From: Bacteroidetes bacterium GWF2_43_63 | Lineage (GTDB): Bacteria; Bacteroidota; Bacteroidia; Bacteroidales; DTU049 | Assembly (NCBI GenBank): GCA_001769275.1 | Contig: MEOQ01000047.1 | Coordinates: 1 to 61,373 of the forward strand | DNA length: 61,373 nucleotides | Reading direction: 5' to 3' | In this document: one piece after another, positions 1 to 9,123 of the stretch | Layout: each line of letters starts with the position of its first letter | How positions within the stretch are numbered: position 1 is the first letter of the stretch | The notes under the pieces: generated by a model | Told to the model about the DNA's origin: nothing | Seen by the model: only the letters and a program-made list of their open reading frames with translations | Databases searched by the model: none | Position numbers and translations under genes: made by a program

Positions 1-18
1 ACAACGTAGTTGTGTTAA

Positions 19-77
19 TCAATTACAGCAAAATGAATTCTGAAAGCGCGCTTTCAAATTAACTTTGCTGTAATTGA
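19..77. repeat. nested inverted repeat (possible cruciform or hairpin)
   Basis: TCAATTACAGCAAA (19-32) is exactly complementary to TTTGCTGTAATTGA (64-77), and a perfect 16-base palindrome TGAAAGCGCGCTTTCA (41-56) sits inside. No T-run follows, so it does not look like a simple terminator. The rest of 78-264 holds no convincing gene, only words such as CTCTGTGCGCCTCTGTG that look like degenerate intergenic repeats. Confidence 0.6.
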
Positions 78-264
78 TATCGGCTTTTGCCTGAATAAAT
101 CTACTCTGTGCGCCTCTGTGTGTACTCCTGAAAACTCTGTGTTACAGAAGTTACATAGGCGTAAATTGCACGCTTATAGTCGGCATTGGATGCATTAACC
201 AGAAGTGTTCTCAGGCATTTTAATACTTCAACCCTGCGGATGAGATTTTTGAACTGGCGAAGCC

Positions 265-303
265 ATAAAAAACCGGAGCTCTCATGCGAAGAACTCCGGT
301 TGT
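265..303 (-). terminator. intrinsic terminator of the efflux operon
   Basis: AACCGGAG and CTCCGGTT form a stem which, read on the minus strand, is followed by a run of T. It lies about 30 bases beyond the stop codon of the RND pump gene, the last gene of the minus-strand operon. Confidence 0.8.
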
Positions 304-330
304 TGTAGAAAAAATACAATTAGAAAAAAA

Positions 331-3300
331 CTATGCTTTTGCGATTTTTTTGATTTTATGCCTGATTTGCGCGCGTTTTAGTTTCACTTTCATTGAATAG
401 TGAATCAGGTACATGGCTGGCACAAAAATCAGTGTGAGCAAAGTGGCGAATGAAAGTCCGAACACGATGGTCCAGGAGAGAGGTCCCCAGAACATTACGT
501 TGTCGCCGCCGAAGTAAATCTGCGGATTCCACGAAGTAAGCAGGGTTTCAAAATTGATGTTCATGCCCAGGGCAAGCGGAATCAAACCAAGAATAGTAGC
601 CGTTGCAGTAAGTATAACAGGCGTAAGACGTGTCGAAGCAGCCCTTGCTATAGCCACGCGCGGACGGAGTCCTTCGGCAAGAAGCTTGTCGGAGAATTCC
701 ACAATCAGAATTCCGTTCCTCACAACAATCCCTCCCAGCGCAACCACGCCGATACCAGTCATAATAATGGATACCGGCATATTGAATATGACAATTCCGA
801 GCAGTACACCAATGAGCGATAAAACAATTTCGCTTAGAATAATCAGCGTTTTTCCGATGCTGTTGAATTGCGAAATAAGAATAAAGAAAATCAGACCGAT
901 TGAAATAACCAACGCTTTGGATAAAAAGCTCATGCTTTCCTGCTGGTTTTCCTGTTCGCCGGTGAAATTGAATGTTGTTCCTGGCGAAAAACTAAAATCG
1001 CGTGAGGCAGACTGAATCTGCTTAATGATTTCGTTGGCATTGTAGCCACTCACAACTTCGGACGACAACGTGATGGCCCTCTTGTTGTCCACGCGGCGAA
1101 TACCGCCGTAAGAGCTCGTGTATTTCACATTTACGAGCGAAGAAATGGGAACATCTTTCACCCTGCCAGTTGCAATATCGCGAAAAGTGATGTTCATATT
1201 CAGAATGTTTTCCAGATTGTCGCGGTACTCTTCACTATATCGCAGCATGATCGGATATTCATCTTCGAACTCTTTGAATTTCGACACTTCTTTTCCGTAG
1301 ATTGATGTGCGCATAGCAAGACCGATGGTATAAGTGTTCACTCCTTCGGCATTGGCCTTGGCACGGTCGAGTTCTATTACAATTTCCGGCTTGGCTTCCT
1401 GAAGGTCGGACTTTAATTCCTGAATGCCTTCAATTCCCGAAGCATTGATGAAATCGGAAAATCGTTTTGAATCTTCAATCAGCAGATCGATGTCTTCGGA
1501 ATACAACTCAATGTTGATGGGCTTTCCGGTAGGAGGACCCATGCGGTTTTTCTCAACAGTAATCACAGCTCCTGCAATATCATTGAGCGAGTCTCTGATC
1601 TGGTTCATATACGGAGTGGTGCTTGTCGTGCGGAATTTGCTTTCGATAAAATTGACGGACACCATGGCTTTCTCTGGTGTGATGGAGCGGTCAAAGCTAT
1701 TCGGATCAGCGCCCAGAGCCACTTTTGTAATTATAGATTCAACATTGGGATTGTCTTTTCCAACAATTCCTGAAACCCGATGTTCAACAATTTTCGCAAC
1801 ACTGTCAGTCACCAGCACTTCGGTTCCCGGAGGCATTTTCACCAACACGTTAATCTGACTTGGATCATTGTCGGGGAAGAAAACAACTTCGGGTTTTGCC
1901 ACAGCTGTTATCACCATTGTAATGATAAACAGACTAAGCGTGCCCCACATGATTTTTTGCGGGTTGCGGCCTTTCAGCACCTGAGCGATGAGTCTTTCGT
2001 ATCGCTTCACAATGCGTGGCCACAAGTTGTGCTGAAATTTGTATACCCAGTGTGCCGTAACAAATTTGTGGAAAACAACGATGATAAACATAATGATAAG
2101 GAAGTTTCCTATCGCCGGAATATGTGCAATATGGAAAAGCACGGCAGGAATCAGAAACCATGAAGCTGAACGCAGAACCGATTTCCAACCCGGAGATACA
2201 GGAATCTTATGCTCATCTTTTTTCATGAAATTCACTGCAAAAACGGGATTAATAATGTAGGCAACAGCCAGTGATGCAAACAGCGCAATGATAATGGTCA
2301 CTGGCATGTAATGCATGAATTGTCCGACGATGCCGGGCCAGAAAGCCAGCGGGAAAAAAGGAGCCAGCGTGGTGAGTGTTCCGCTCAGGATGGGATAGAA
2401 CACTTCGCCCGCAGCATATTTTGCAGCCTTTTTAATATCCGGAACCGTCTTGTGCATCCGGTAAGTATTCTCCACCACCACAATGGCATCATCAACAATA
2501 ATCCCGAGTGCGAAAATAAAGGCGAACATCACCATCATATTCATGGTAAAATCGAGTCCTGGCAAAATGATGTACGAAACCATCATTGAAAGAGGCACCG
2601 CTGCAGCCACAAAAATGGCATTGCTGACACCCATGAAAAACATAAGTACCAGTGTAACTAAAATAAACCCAAAAATAATAGTATTGTTAAGCTCTTCCAG
2701 TGTATTGCGTGTATGTCGGCTCTGGTCGCCGGTTTTATCAATTTTGAGATCGTCGGGCAAGGAGCTTACTTTCAGATCGGTCAAGATTTCATCAATCTGA
2801 TCATTCGCATCCAGAAGGTTTTCGCCGGTTTTTTTAATCACGTTCAGCAGAACCACATTTTTACCGTTGAATCGCGCATAGCTCTCCTGTTCTTCGAATC
2901 CATCTTTTATTTCGGCAATGTCTTTCAGATAAACACCGCCACCGGTGGGTGTGTGAAGCACAATTGAATAAAGATCAGAAATCTGAAGAAATTGTCCTTT
3001 TACCGAGATGGAGCTGTTTACACCGTTGTTGGTGATGGAACCCGCTGAAATAATGGCATTTTCACCAGCAATTCCGCGCTCGATGTCGGTGAAAGTGAGA
3101 CCTGCTGCTTTCATTTTATTGAGATCGACATTGATTTGAATTTCTCTGTCAAGCGCCCCAATGATATCTACTCTGGTGATTTCGGAAAGCGATTCAATAC
3201 GATCCTGAATCAGCTCTGCATAATTTTTCAGTGCCTGATTCGAATAATCGCCTGAAATGTTTATGGTCACAATTGGGATTTCGCTCAGGTCAATTTCCCT

Positions 3301-3711
3301 TACTTCAGGATCGGCCAGAAGGTCGGTCGGCAGATCTGATTTTGCTTTATCAACGGCATCTTTAACCTTATCCTTTGCTTCCGAAACATCAACATCGGTA
3401 TCGAATTCCACAACGACGCTGGAAAAGTCCTGCACCGAATTGCTCGATACTTTTTTTACTCCGTTGATGCTTTTAATTTGTTTTTCGAGCGGTCGCGTCA
3501 CAAGGTTTTCAATGTCTTTCGGCGATGTGCCGGGATAAACAGTGGCCACCATAATGGTTGGAATAACCACCTCGGGCATTTGTTCTTTCGGAATGGAGCG
3601 ATAGCTCATGAACCCGATCAACAGTATCAACACCGCAAGTACATATACACTCGTGTTATTGTTGATGGCCCAGCTTGAACCAATAAACTCCCTGTGTTTG
3701 GTTTTTTTCAT
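331..3711 (-). CDS. RND-family efflux transporter, inner-membrane pump subunit (AcrB/HAE1-like)
   Basis: The 1126-residue protein has the size and layout of an RND pump: an N-terminal membrane helix (about residues 20-40), a large periplasmic loop, a central bundle of membrane segments (about 345-560), a second periplasmic loop and a C-terminal bundle (about 955-1110). The proton-relay acidic pair is visible in GIIVDDAIVVVENTYR. In the C-terminal bundle the segment IVVRNGILIVEF has Arg where AcrB has the relay Lys. Such pumps drive proton-coupled export of drugs, detergents or metabolites through a tripartite complex. The neighbouring adaptor (18 bases away), TolC-like channel and TetR regulator on the same strand complete that system. 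Sequence resemblance is to HAE1-type multidrug pumps rather than metal (CusA) pumps, but the substrate cannot be read from sequence. The start ATG lies directly after the adaptor gene. Confidence 0.93.
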   Translation of the reverse strand: MKKTKHREFIGSSWAINNNTSVYVLAVLILLIGFMSYRSIPKEQMPEVVIPTIMVATVYPGTSPKDIENLVTRPLEKQIKSINGVKKVSSNSVQDFSSVVVEFDTDVDVSEAKDKVKDAVDKAKSDLPTDLLADPEVREIDLSEIPIVTINISGDYSNQALKNYAELIQDRIESLSEITRVDIIGALDREIQINVDLNKMKAAGLTFTDIERGIAGENAIISAGSITNNGVNSSISVKGQFLQISDLYSIVLHTPTGGGVYLKDIAEIKDGFEEQESYARFNGKNVVLLNVIKKTGENLLDANDQIDEILTDLKVSSLPDDLKIDKTGDQSRHTRNTLEELNNTIIFGFILVTLVLMFFMGVSNAIFVAAAVPLSMMVSYIILPGLDFTMNMMVMFAFIFALGIIVDDAIVVVENTYRMHKTVPDIKKAAKYAAGEVFYPILSGTLTTLAPFFPLAFWPGIVGQFMHYMPVTIIIALFASLAVAYIINPVFAVNFMKKDEHKIPVSPGWKSVLRSASWFLIPAVLFHIAHIPAIGNFLIIMFIIVVFHKFVTAHWVYKFQHNLWPRIVKRYERLIAQVLKGRNPQKIMWGTLSLFIITMVITAVAKPEVVFFPDNDPSQINVLVKMPPGTEVLVTDSVAKIVEHRVSGIVGKDNPNVESIITKVALGADPNSFDRSITPEKAMVSVNFIESKFRTTSTTPYMNQIRDSLNDIAGAVITVEKNRMGPPTGKPINIELYSEDIDLLIEDSKRFSDFINASGIEGIQELKSDLQEAKPEIVIELDRAKANAEGVNTYTIGLAMRTSIYGKEVSKFKEFEDEYPIMLRYSEEYRDNLENILNMNITFRDIATGRVKDVPISSLVNVKYTSSYGGIRRVDNKRAITLSSEVVSGYNANEIIKQIQSASRDFSFSPGTTFNFTGEQENQQESMSFLSKALVISIGLIFFILISQFNSIGKTLIILSEIVLSLIGVLLGIVIFNMPVSIIMTGIGVVALGGIVVRNGILIVEFSDKLLAEGLRPRVAIARAASTRLTPVILTATATILGLIPLALGMNINFETLLTSWNPQIYFGGDNVMFWGPLSWTIVFGLSFATLLTLIFVPAMYLIHYSMKVKLKRAQIRHKIKKIAKA

Positions 3712-3729
3712 TTTAAAAATTCCCCCGTA

Positions 3730-4863
3730 TTATTTTTTCGACGACACATGAAGTTCAGATCCTTCTTTCAGATTGTTGTATCCAAGCACAATTACGCGGT
3801 CACCTTTTTTAAGACCAGTGAGAATTTCCACCGTACCCTGATACACTTCACCGGTAGTTATGATGCGCATTTCAGCAACTTCTTTTTTTCCTTTTTTTAC
3901 GGCGACATACACAAATTCGCCATTGGCTGAGGACTGAACAATATTCTGCGGAACCACAATGGCTTTAGGATTTGTGTACACGCTGATTTTCATCACCGCA
4001 ATCATATTGGCCCGATAGTCCACATCCTTAACAGAAGGCATTACACATTCAATGCGAAATGAACGGCTGCCGGGATTGATATACTTGCTTACAAACGACA
4101 GCGGAGCCTCGGTTTCATAATTCAGATCCGGAATAGAGACCAGCACCTTGCTTCCGATTTTTATGTTTTTGGAATAGGACTCACTTACTTCGGAAGCAAC
4201 TTTTATTTTGTTGAAATTCACCACACGGAATGCGGGAGTGCCAGGAGCTACCGATGAACCAACCTTGACGTTAACTTCCTCAATGCGACCAGAAATAGGC
4301 GAGGTAATATAATTCATGGCAATCTGCTGCTTTGTGGTTGCAATGCGATTCTGAATTCCTTCGAGATTGTTCTTTGCCTGAAGATACTGCATCTCACTTC
4401 CGATATTCTGCTCCCAAAGCGACTTCTGACGATTAAAAACATCCTGCAAAAATGTTTCCTGCTGTTTCAGTTCAGCCAATCCCTGCTGCATTACGGATGC
4501 ATCCATCATGGCAAGGGTTTGTCCGCGCGACACCATCTGTCCTTCCTTTACCATTACATTCATAATAACACCCACTGTTTTTGCAGTAGCAGTAACATTT
4601 TCGTCACCATCAACTTTTCCCTGCAAATCGAGATACGATATAAATTCGGTTGTGTCGATCTCAAGCACTTCTACTTGTGTTCCTTTGTCCTTCACGAGTA
4701 ACCCTTCAGCAATCAGCTCTTCTTCGAGTGCGTTGATTTCTTTGGTCAGACTTTCCCGTTCTTTTTTCAGTTCTTCGAGTTTTTTTATTCTGTCGTCGCT
4801 GCTTCCATTATTGCACGAAGCCAGGATCAATGCGATCAACAGGATGGTTCCCACCTTTTTCAT
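3730..4863 (-). CDS. periplasmic adaptor (membrane fusion protein) of RND efflux system, lipoprotein
   Basis: This 377-residue protein links the inner-membrane pump to the outer-membrane channel. I chose the ATG at 4863 rather than an upstream in-frame ATG because it gives a clean lipoprotein signal peptide (MKKVGTILLIALILASC) whose Cys would be lipidated, and because the longer form would overlap the TolC-like gene. After the signal comes a charged coiled coil (RIKKLEELKKERESL, about residues 24-55), then a lipoyl/barrel-sandwich half (VMVKEGQMVSRGQTLAMMD), a helical hairpin (about 125-180), the second lipoyl half (YITSPISGRIEEVNVKVG) and beta-barrel and membrane-proximal domains. It is co-transcribed with the channel gene (10 bases upstream) and the pump gene (18 bases downstream). 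Confidence 0.92.
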   Translation of the reverse strand: MKKVGTILLIALILASCNNGSSDDRIKKLEELKKERESLTKEINALEEELIAEGLLVKDKGTQVEVLEIDTTEFISYLDLQGKVDGDENVTATAKTVGVIMNVMVKEGQMVSRGQTLAMMDASVMQQGLAELKQQETFLQDVFNRQKSLWEQNIGSEMQYLQAKNNLEGIQNRIATTKQQIAMNYITSPISGRIEEVNVKVGSSVAPGTPAFRVVNFNKIKVASEVSESYSKNIKIGSKVLVSIPDLNYETEAPLSFVSKYINPGSRSFRIECVMPSVKDVDYRANMIAVMKISVYTNPKAIVVPQNIVQSSANGEFVYVAVKKGKKEVAEMRIITTGEVYQGTVEILTGLKKGDRVIVLGYNNLKEGSELHVSSKK

Positions 4864-4873
4864 ATTCTTTGTT

Positions 4874-6262
4874 TTATTTGTTTTCAAAAAGTTTTTGCAT
4901 TTTGTTTCGGGATGAAACCAGTTCAAACACCGCGGCGAAATAATTTCCCTGAGCACTCTGATGCTGCATCTGAGCCTGAGTAAGTTCCATGCTGCTGCTT
5001 AACCCTTCGCGAAATTTTATCATGGTTTTGTTCAGAATTTTTTCTGCTATCGCAACATTTTCCTTTTCATGCTGATACTTGTCAAGCGCCGACAAATAGC
5101 CGATTCGCGCCTGTTCGTACTGAAGCAACAAAGCTTGTCCAACCATATCGCGGCTGGTAATGCTTTTCTGCAAATTCAGCTGCGCCTGTTGAATTTTTGT
5201 GTGACGTGTGCCACTGCTCCAAATAGGAACTTCGAGTTTTATTCCAACAAGCGTTGTAGGATACCACGACTGCTCGCTGTCGAAAAAATTAAATTCATCG
5301 CGCATAGCTTTTCGGGAATACGAAAAGTATCCGGCCATCGTTGGCAAATAGGCCGATTTCTCGCGCTTGAGCGATAGCTCCTGCAGGCGAACCTGTGTTT
5401 CCATTAACTGAAAATCGATCACGGCAGATGGATTAAAAGCCGACCCTGATAAGACTTCGGTACTGGTGCCATTCAGGATTTTTTCAAGATCATCGGTCAG
5501 GCGAACAGGCAACGTCACTTCCATACCGATCTGATATTTCAAAAGCATCTGGGCTGCCTCAATCTGGCGCTTGAGCGAATTGACTGCATTGTCGATATTT
5601 GACACATTCAGTTTAAGCTGGTCAACATTTGTCTCTTCGATGAAACCCTGATCAAACATGGCTTCGGACTCCCTCAGCAGTTTCTGAAAATGCACCAGAT
5701 TGGAATCCAAAATGATTGCATTTTCCTGGAGGGATAAAATGAGACAATACGTTTCAGTGACTGAATATTTTATGTCGGTCGCACTTTTCTGAAGACCCAG
5801 TTCCGACATGTTTCCAAACACGCGCGAAGCCTGCAGTCCAACAATATATTGACCACTGAAAATCAGCTGCGACAAAGTCACTCCATACGCAGCATTGTGC
5901 TGAGTTCCGAATTTAGCCGGGAAGAACTGGGCCTCATCCGACGAAGGCAATTGAGCAGGCGTTATAAGACCTTCCTGAAGTAAGACTCCGTACACCGCTG
6001 GGCTTATAAAGTCTGGTAATAGCGTGGTCGGAATATCGAGAAAATTCTGGTACTCTACTGAACCATTGATCTGTGGCAAGCCAATGGCGGTGGTTTCCAT
6101 GATTTTTTTCTTCGCAATTTCAACATCAAGCTGAGCGTTTTTTAAAGTGGGACTGTTCTCCTGTGCATAACGGATGGCCTGTTCAAGCGACAGATCCGTG
6201 CTTTCCTGAGCCCCCGACAACAGGCAAGCAAACACAAATACAACAACAAACGATTTTCTCAT
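4874..6262 (-). CDS. TolC-like outer-membrane efflux protein
   Basis: The 462-residue product has a signal peptide (MRKSFVVVFVFACLLSGAQ) followed by two outer-membrane efflux protein (OEP) repeats rich in long amphipathic helices. The opening stretch SLEQAIRYAQENSPTLKNAQ is typical of the family. OEP proteins form trimeric beta-barrel and alpha-barrel channels that open the RND complex to the outside. The gene starts inside the end of tetR (ATGA overlap of 4 bases) and is followed 10 bases later by the adaptor gene, so the four genes look like one transcription unit. Length is normal for the family. Confidence 0.92.
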   Translation of the reverse strand: MRKSFVVVFVFACLLSGAQESTDLSLEQAIRYAQENSPTLKNAQLDVEIAKKKIMETTAIGLPQINGSVEYQNFLDIPTTLLPDFISPAVYGVLLQEGLITPAQLPSSDEAQFFPAKFGTQHNAAYGVTLSQLIFSGQYIVGLQASRVFGNMSELGLQKSATDIKYSVTETYCLILSLQENAIILDSNLVHFQKLLRESEAMFDQGFIEETNVDQLKLNVSNIDNAVNSLKRQIEAAQMLLKYQIGMEVTLPVRLTDDLEKILNGTSTEVLSGSAFNPSAVIDFQLMETQVRLQELSLKREKSAYLPTMAGYFSYSRKAMRDEFNFFDSEQSWYPTTLVGIKLEVPIWSSGTRHTKIQQAQLNLQKSITSRDMVGQALLLQYEQARIGYLSALDKYQHEKENVAIAEKILNKTMIKFREGLSSSMELTQAQMQHQSAQGNYFAAVFELVSSRNKMQKLFENK

Positions 6263-6888
6263 TTCTTTCCTTTTAGTTCTTTCAGTAGTTTATTTTCGAG
6301 ATATTCAACGCCTTTTTCATTGGCAATACCTCTTATGTGATATATTAGCAGTTCGCGAAGAATGTCTTCGGTTTTTACATCTTTCAAACTCTCATCGCTG
6401 GCATCGAGGGCGAAAATCTGATCCATGCGTGCCATATAGAAATACGCAATGATTTTCACATTTAACCCCTTTCGGTATAAACCTTCCTTAATGCCACGGT
6501 TCAGGTTGAGCTCTATGTTTTCGAGCACATGACTATGTTTGTGGTCAAGCAGCGCTTTGAAAGCTTCAGGATAATACTTCTGCAGATCGAAATTAACCGC
6601 AGGGTTGATCTTCCCGAAATTTTCAATAAGAATTTCGCTCACTTTAACCAGGATGTCGATGGCGTTACCTTCCAGCTTCGACAATTCGTGAAAGCAAAAA
6701 TTTGTTTCGGCCGTGTGATGGGTAATGATGGATAACACCAGGTCCTTTTTGTCGGCAAAATACTGATATAAAGTCTTTTTCGACATGCCCAGATGGTTGG
6801 CAATATCATCCATCGAGACACTTTTTACGCCATAGCGAATAAAGAGTTTTGAGGTTTCCTCTATTATATGTTTCAATTTTTCGTCCAT
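6259..6888 (-). CDS. TetR-family transcriptional regulator of the efflux operon
   Basis: The 209-residue protein has the N-terminal TetR helix-turn-helix (about residues 8-54, with GVKSVSMDDIANHLGMSKKT then LYQYFADKKDLV) and a helical ligand-binding C-terminal half without recognisable specificity. It is the first gene of the minus-strand efflux operon and overlaps the TolC-like gene by 4 bases. By analogy with such arrangements it probably represses its own operon until an inducer binds; that is inference. The -7 box lies only four bases before the ATG, which suggests a leaderless message. Confidence 0.9.
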   Translation of the reverse strand: MDEKLKHIIEETSKLFIRYGVKSVSMDDIANHLGMSKKTLYQYFADKKDLVLSIITHHTAETNFCFHELSKLEGNAIDILVKVSEILIENFGKINPAVNFDLQKYYPEAFKALLDHKHSHVLENIELNLNRGIKEGLYRKGLNVKIIAYFYMARMDQIFALDASDESLKDVKTEDILRELLIYHIRGIANEKGVEYLENKLLKELKGKK

Positions 6889-6892
6889 GCCG

Positions 6893-6900
6893 CAAAGATA
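6893..6900 (-). promoter_or_regulatory. -7 promoter box of tetR-efflux operon
   Basis: Read on the minus strand this is TATCTTTG, matching the Bacteroidetes -7 consensus TAnnTTTG. It ends four bases before the tetR ATG, so transcription would begin at or next to the start codon. No good -33 TTTG was found at 18-21 bases. Confidence 0.55.
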
Positions 6901-7145
6901 TAAACTTTCAACACACCGGAAACTTTATTTATCATTTTTGTTTCCTGGGTTTTTTCAAAAATATACAAATTGGGCATTTCGGCTTGCATCCAGCTGTCGA
7001 AAATCTGCCAACTGTCAGAATTACTATATGAATATTTTGCAACCCCCATTCGATTTCAGATAACGCGGCAAAAGTATTTCGATAAACACAGGCAGAAATG
7101 TACTTTCCGGTGAACGGCGGTTTTTCTCGGGTGAATGGAGAAGAG

Positions 7146-7166
7146 TCACGCGTCGGGAGACGCGCG
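7146..7166 (+). repeat. dispersed GC-rich palindromic module, copy 1
   Basis: The 21-base sequence containing CGTCGGGAGACGCGCG recurs exactly at 38765-38785 and, on the other strand, at 52121-52141. CGCGTC...GACGCG pairs as a short hairpin. All three copies are intergenic. Confidence 0.8.
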
Positions 7167-7249
7167 ACCACTAACATATCGGGAGACGCGCCTAAGTTTA
7201 GGGATCATTTTGGTAATGCGCTGCTGCAAACGCACAACGCAAATTTGTT

Positions 7250-7298
7250 CTTCTTCAACGCACTCAGGTCACTATGCGATGCAGAGAGGTTGAAGAAG
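7250..7298. repeat. dispersed hairpin element, copy 1
   Basis: CTTCTTCAAC (7250-7259) is perfectly complementary to GTTGAAGAAG (7289-7298). A related element at 45600-45663 keeps the pairing with changed bases. The core TGCGAYGCAGAGAGGT is shared by both copies. Confidence 0.6.
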
Positions 7299-7388
7299 GC
7301 TGAGGGCGACAGCAATGTTGTAACGCGTAACGTCTGTAACGCGTAACGAAAAAAGAATTAGCATTTTTTGTATTTTAGCAAAAAAATC

Positions 7389-8672
7389 ATGCGCTACCAA
7401 CCGATAAAATCCGAATTTTTCAAACGAAACAGAAAGCGTTTAATTGAAAGACTGCTGCCCGATAGTCTCGTGGTGCTGGCCGGCAACGAACATATGCCCT
7501 GGAGCGGCGATCAGGACTATGCTTTCCGACAGAATTCCGACTTTTATTATCTTACCGGAATTGATGAAGAAAACGCGCTGCTTTGTTTGTGCCCGCATCA
7601 TCCTGATCCGAATCAGCGCGAAGTCTTATTTGTGCAGGAAGCCGATCCCACCATGGTCATCTGGTATGGCAAACGCGTGAGCCGAGAAGAAGCGTCGGAG
7701 CTATCGGGAATAAAAACGGTAAAATGGGTGGCCGATTTTAAATCTGCACTGCGTGACATGGCGCAACAGTCGCGTACTATTTATATGGGTCTGAACGAAT
7801 ATCTGAAATACAGCACCAACACTCACGATGCGAATCGTCGTCTGGTCGATGAAATTAAAAATACTTTTCCGCTTCATCAGTATGAACGTCTTACGCCACT
7901 AACAACAGAGCTGCGCCTATGCAAATCGCCCGAAGAAATTGACATGATCGGAAAAGCGATTGAAATTACTAAAGAGGCCTTTCTACGCGTTTTGGAAACA
8001 ACAAAACCCGGCATGATGGAATATGAGGTCGAAGCAGAAATGACGCATGAATTCATTCGCCGCGGCGCATCGGGACATGCCTACAGTCCCATCGTTGCCG
8101 GAGGCGAAAACGCCTGCGTGCTTCATTATGTAACCAACGACAGCCCACTGAAAGACGGAGATCTGCTGCTGCTGGACTTCGGCGCAAGTTATGGAAACTA
8201 TGCATCGGACTGTTCGCGCACGATTCCGGTGAATGGAAAATTCACTCCCCGTCAGAAACAATGCTACAATGCGGTTCTTGATGTTTTGAAAGAAGCAAAA
8301 AAAATCCTAATTCCAGGTGCCACCATCGAAAAAACAAACAAGCAAATTGCGTTGATGATGGAGCAGAAAATGATTGAACTTGGATTGTTTTCAGCAGAAG
8401 AGGTGAAAAATAATACCGGCTCCACCCCGCTCTACTTCAAATATTATATGCACGGTGCTTCGCACTTTATGGGACTCGATGTGCACGATGTCGGCCTGCG
8501 TTCGATAATACTTAAAAAAGGAATGGTGCTTACCTGCGAACCCGGCATCTACATTAAGGAAGAAGGCATTGGCATCCGCATCGAAAATGATATTCTGGTC
8601 GATGATGAACCCATTGATCTGATGACGGAGATTCCGCTTGAGGCGGATGAAATTGAGAATTTAATGCGCTGA
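7389..8672 (+). CDS. pepP: Xaa-Pro aminopeptidase (M24 metallopeptidase, PepP-like)
   Basis: The 427-residue enzyme removes N-terminal residues that precede proline and is expected to be cytoplasmic. The N-terminal creatinase-like domain (about 1-170) is typical of PepP (FRQNSDFYYLTGIDEENALL). The C-terminal pita-bread domain carries the metal ligands: Asp residues in LLLLDFGASYGNYASDCSRT, His in HGASHFMGLDVHDVG, and Glu residues in TCEPGIYIKEEGIGIRIEND. I chose ATG 7389 over the in-frame TTG at 7368 because the latter lies inside the likely promoter box and because MRYQPIKSEFF resembles family starts. It appears monocistronic, with 450 bases of repeat-rich DNA behind it. Confidence 0.92.
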   Translation: MRYQPIKSEFFKRNRKRLIERLLPDSLVVLAGNEHMPWSGDQDYAFRQNSDFYYLTGIDEENALLCLCPHHPDPNQREVLFVQEADPTMVIWYGKRVSREEASELSGIKTVKWVADFKSALRDMAQQSRTIYMGLNEYLKYSTNTHDANRRLVDEIKNTFPLHQYERLTPLTTELRLCKSPEEIDMIGKAIEITKEAFLRVLETTKPGMMEYEVEAEMTHEFIRRGASGHAYSPIVAGGENACVLHYVTNDSPLKDGDLLLLDFGASYGNYASDCSRTIPVNGKFTPRQKQCYNAVLDVLKEAKKILIPGATIEKTNKQIALMMEQKMIELGLFSAEEVKNNTGSTPLYFKYYMHGASHFMGLDVHDVGLRSIILKKGMVLTCEPGIYIKEEGIGIRIENDILVDDEPIDLMTEIPLEADEIENLMR

Positions 8673-9104
8673 TGCGACATAAGTGAAGATGTGCGACGGA
8701 GTTTATCCCGCTGGAAGCGGGGCGCATGTGGCGCCGTCGGCTCATGTGAAAATATAAAATTCCGGGAAAGGTTGTAACGACTAAGCTTTGTCTGAGAGCT
8801 GATTGCTGACAACTAATAACTGTCAGCTTTGCTGTAACGACTGCCACCTTGTTACACTGTCTCCTTGTAACCATGTAACTTTGTAACCATGTAACTTTGT
8901 AACGATTTCCGCTTACAGCGGAATAAATTCCACGTCCGTAACGTGTAACGACTATTTATATTCAAAGATCCTGACAATCAATCACCAAGAAAGAATGTGC
9001 AATTAAAGGGGAAATCTGCCGTTAGTCAATATTCTTAACAATAAAGTCCAAAATCGTACATCCGATCGAAAATCATAAAACTCAAATCATATCTCGTAAA
9101 TCAT
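8673..9104. other. intergenic region with word-like repeats
   Basis: No gene is visible here. The region includes GGAGTTTATCCCGCTG (8698-8713; also at 21260-21275), a direct repeat TGTAACCATGTAACTT (about 8869-8900), several TGTAACG words like those before pepP, and an imperfect AGCTGATTGCTGACA...CTGTCAGC motif resembling one at 45540-45575. Confidence 0.5.
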
Positions 9105-9112
9105 TACCTTTG
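9105..9112 (+). promoter_or_regulatory. -7 promoter box of dxs
   Basis: TACCTTTG matches TAnnTTTG and lies 11 bases before the dxs ATG. The wider context ATTACCTTTGCA is the same as that before the chain-length regulator gene at 26884-26895. Confidence 0.6.
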
Positions 9113-9123
9113 CACCCCGAAAT

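Larger units (their letters stand above)
6901..7388. other. divergent intergenic region with short repeats
   Basis: This 490-base gap between tetR and the aminopeptidase gene holds no convincing gene. It contains a copy of the CGTCGGGAGACGCGCG module (7146-7166) with a degenerate second copy (about 7178-7192), a hairpin element (7250-7298), and a direct repeat of TGTAACGCGTAACG (7319-7332 and 7335-7348). A near-consensus -7 box, TATTTTAG (7371-7378), lies ten bases before the aminopeptidase ATG. Confidence 0.6.

Noticed and set aside
101-319. Minus-strand frame of 72 codons downstream of the RND gene
   Set aside because: It runs through the operon terminator and word-like repeat DNA, has no recognisable family, and its apparent start lies within the terminator region.
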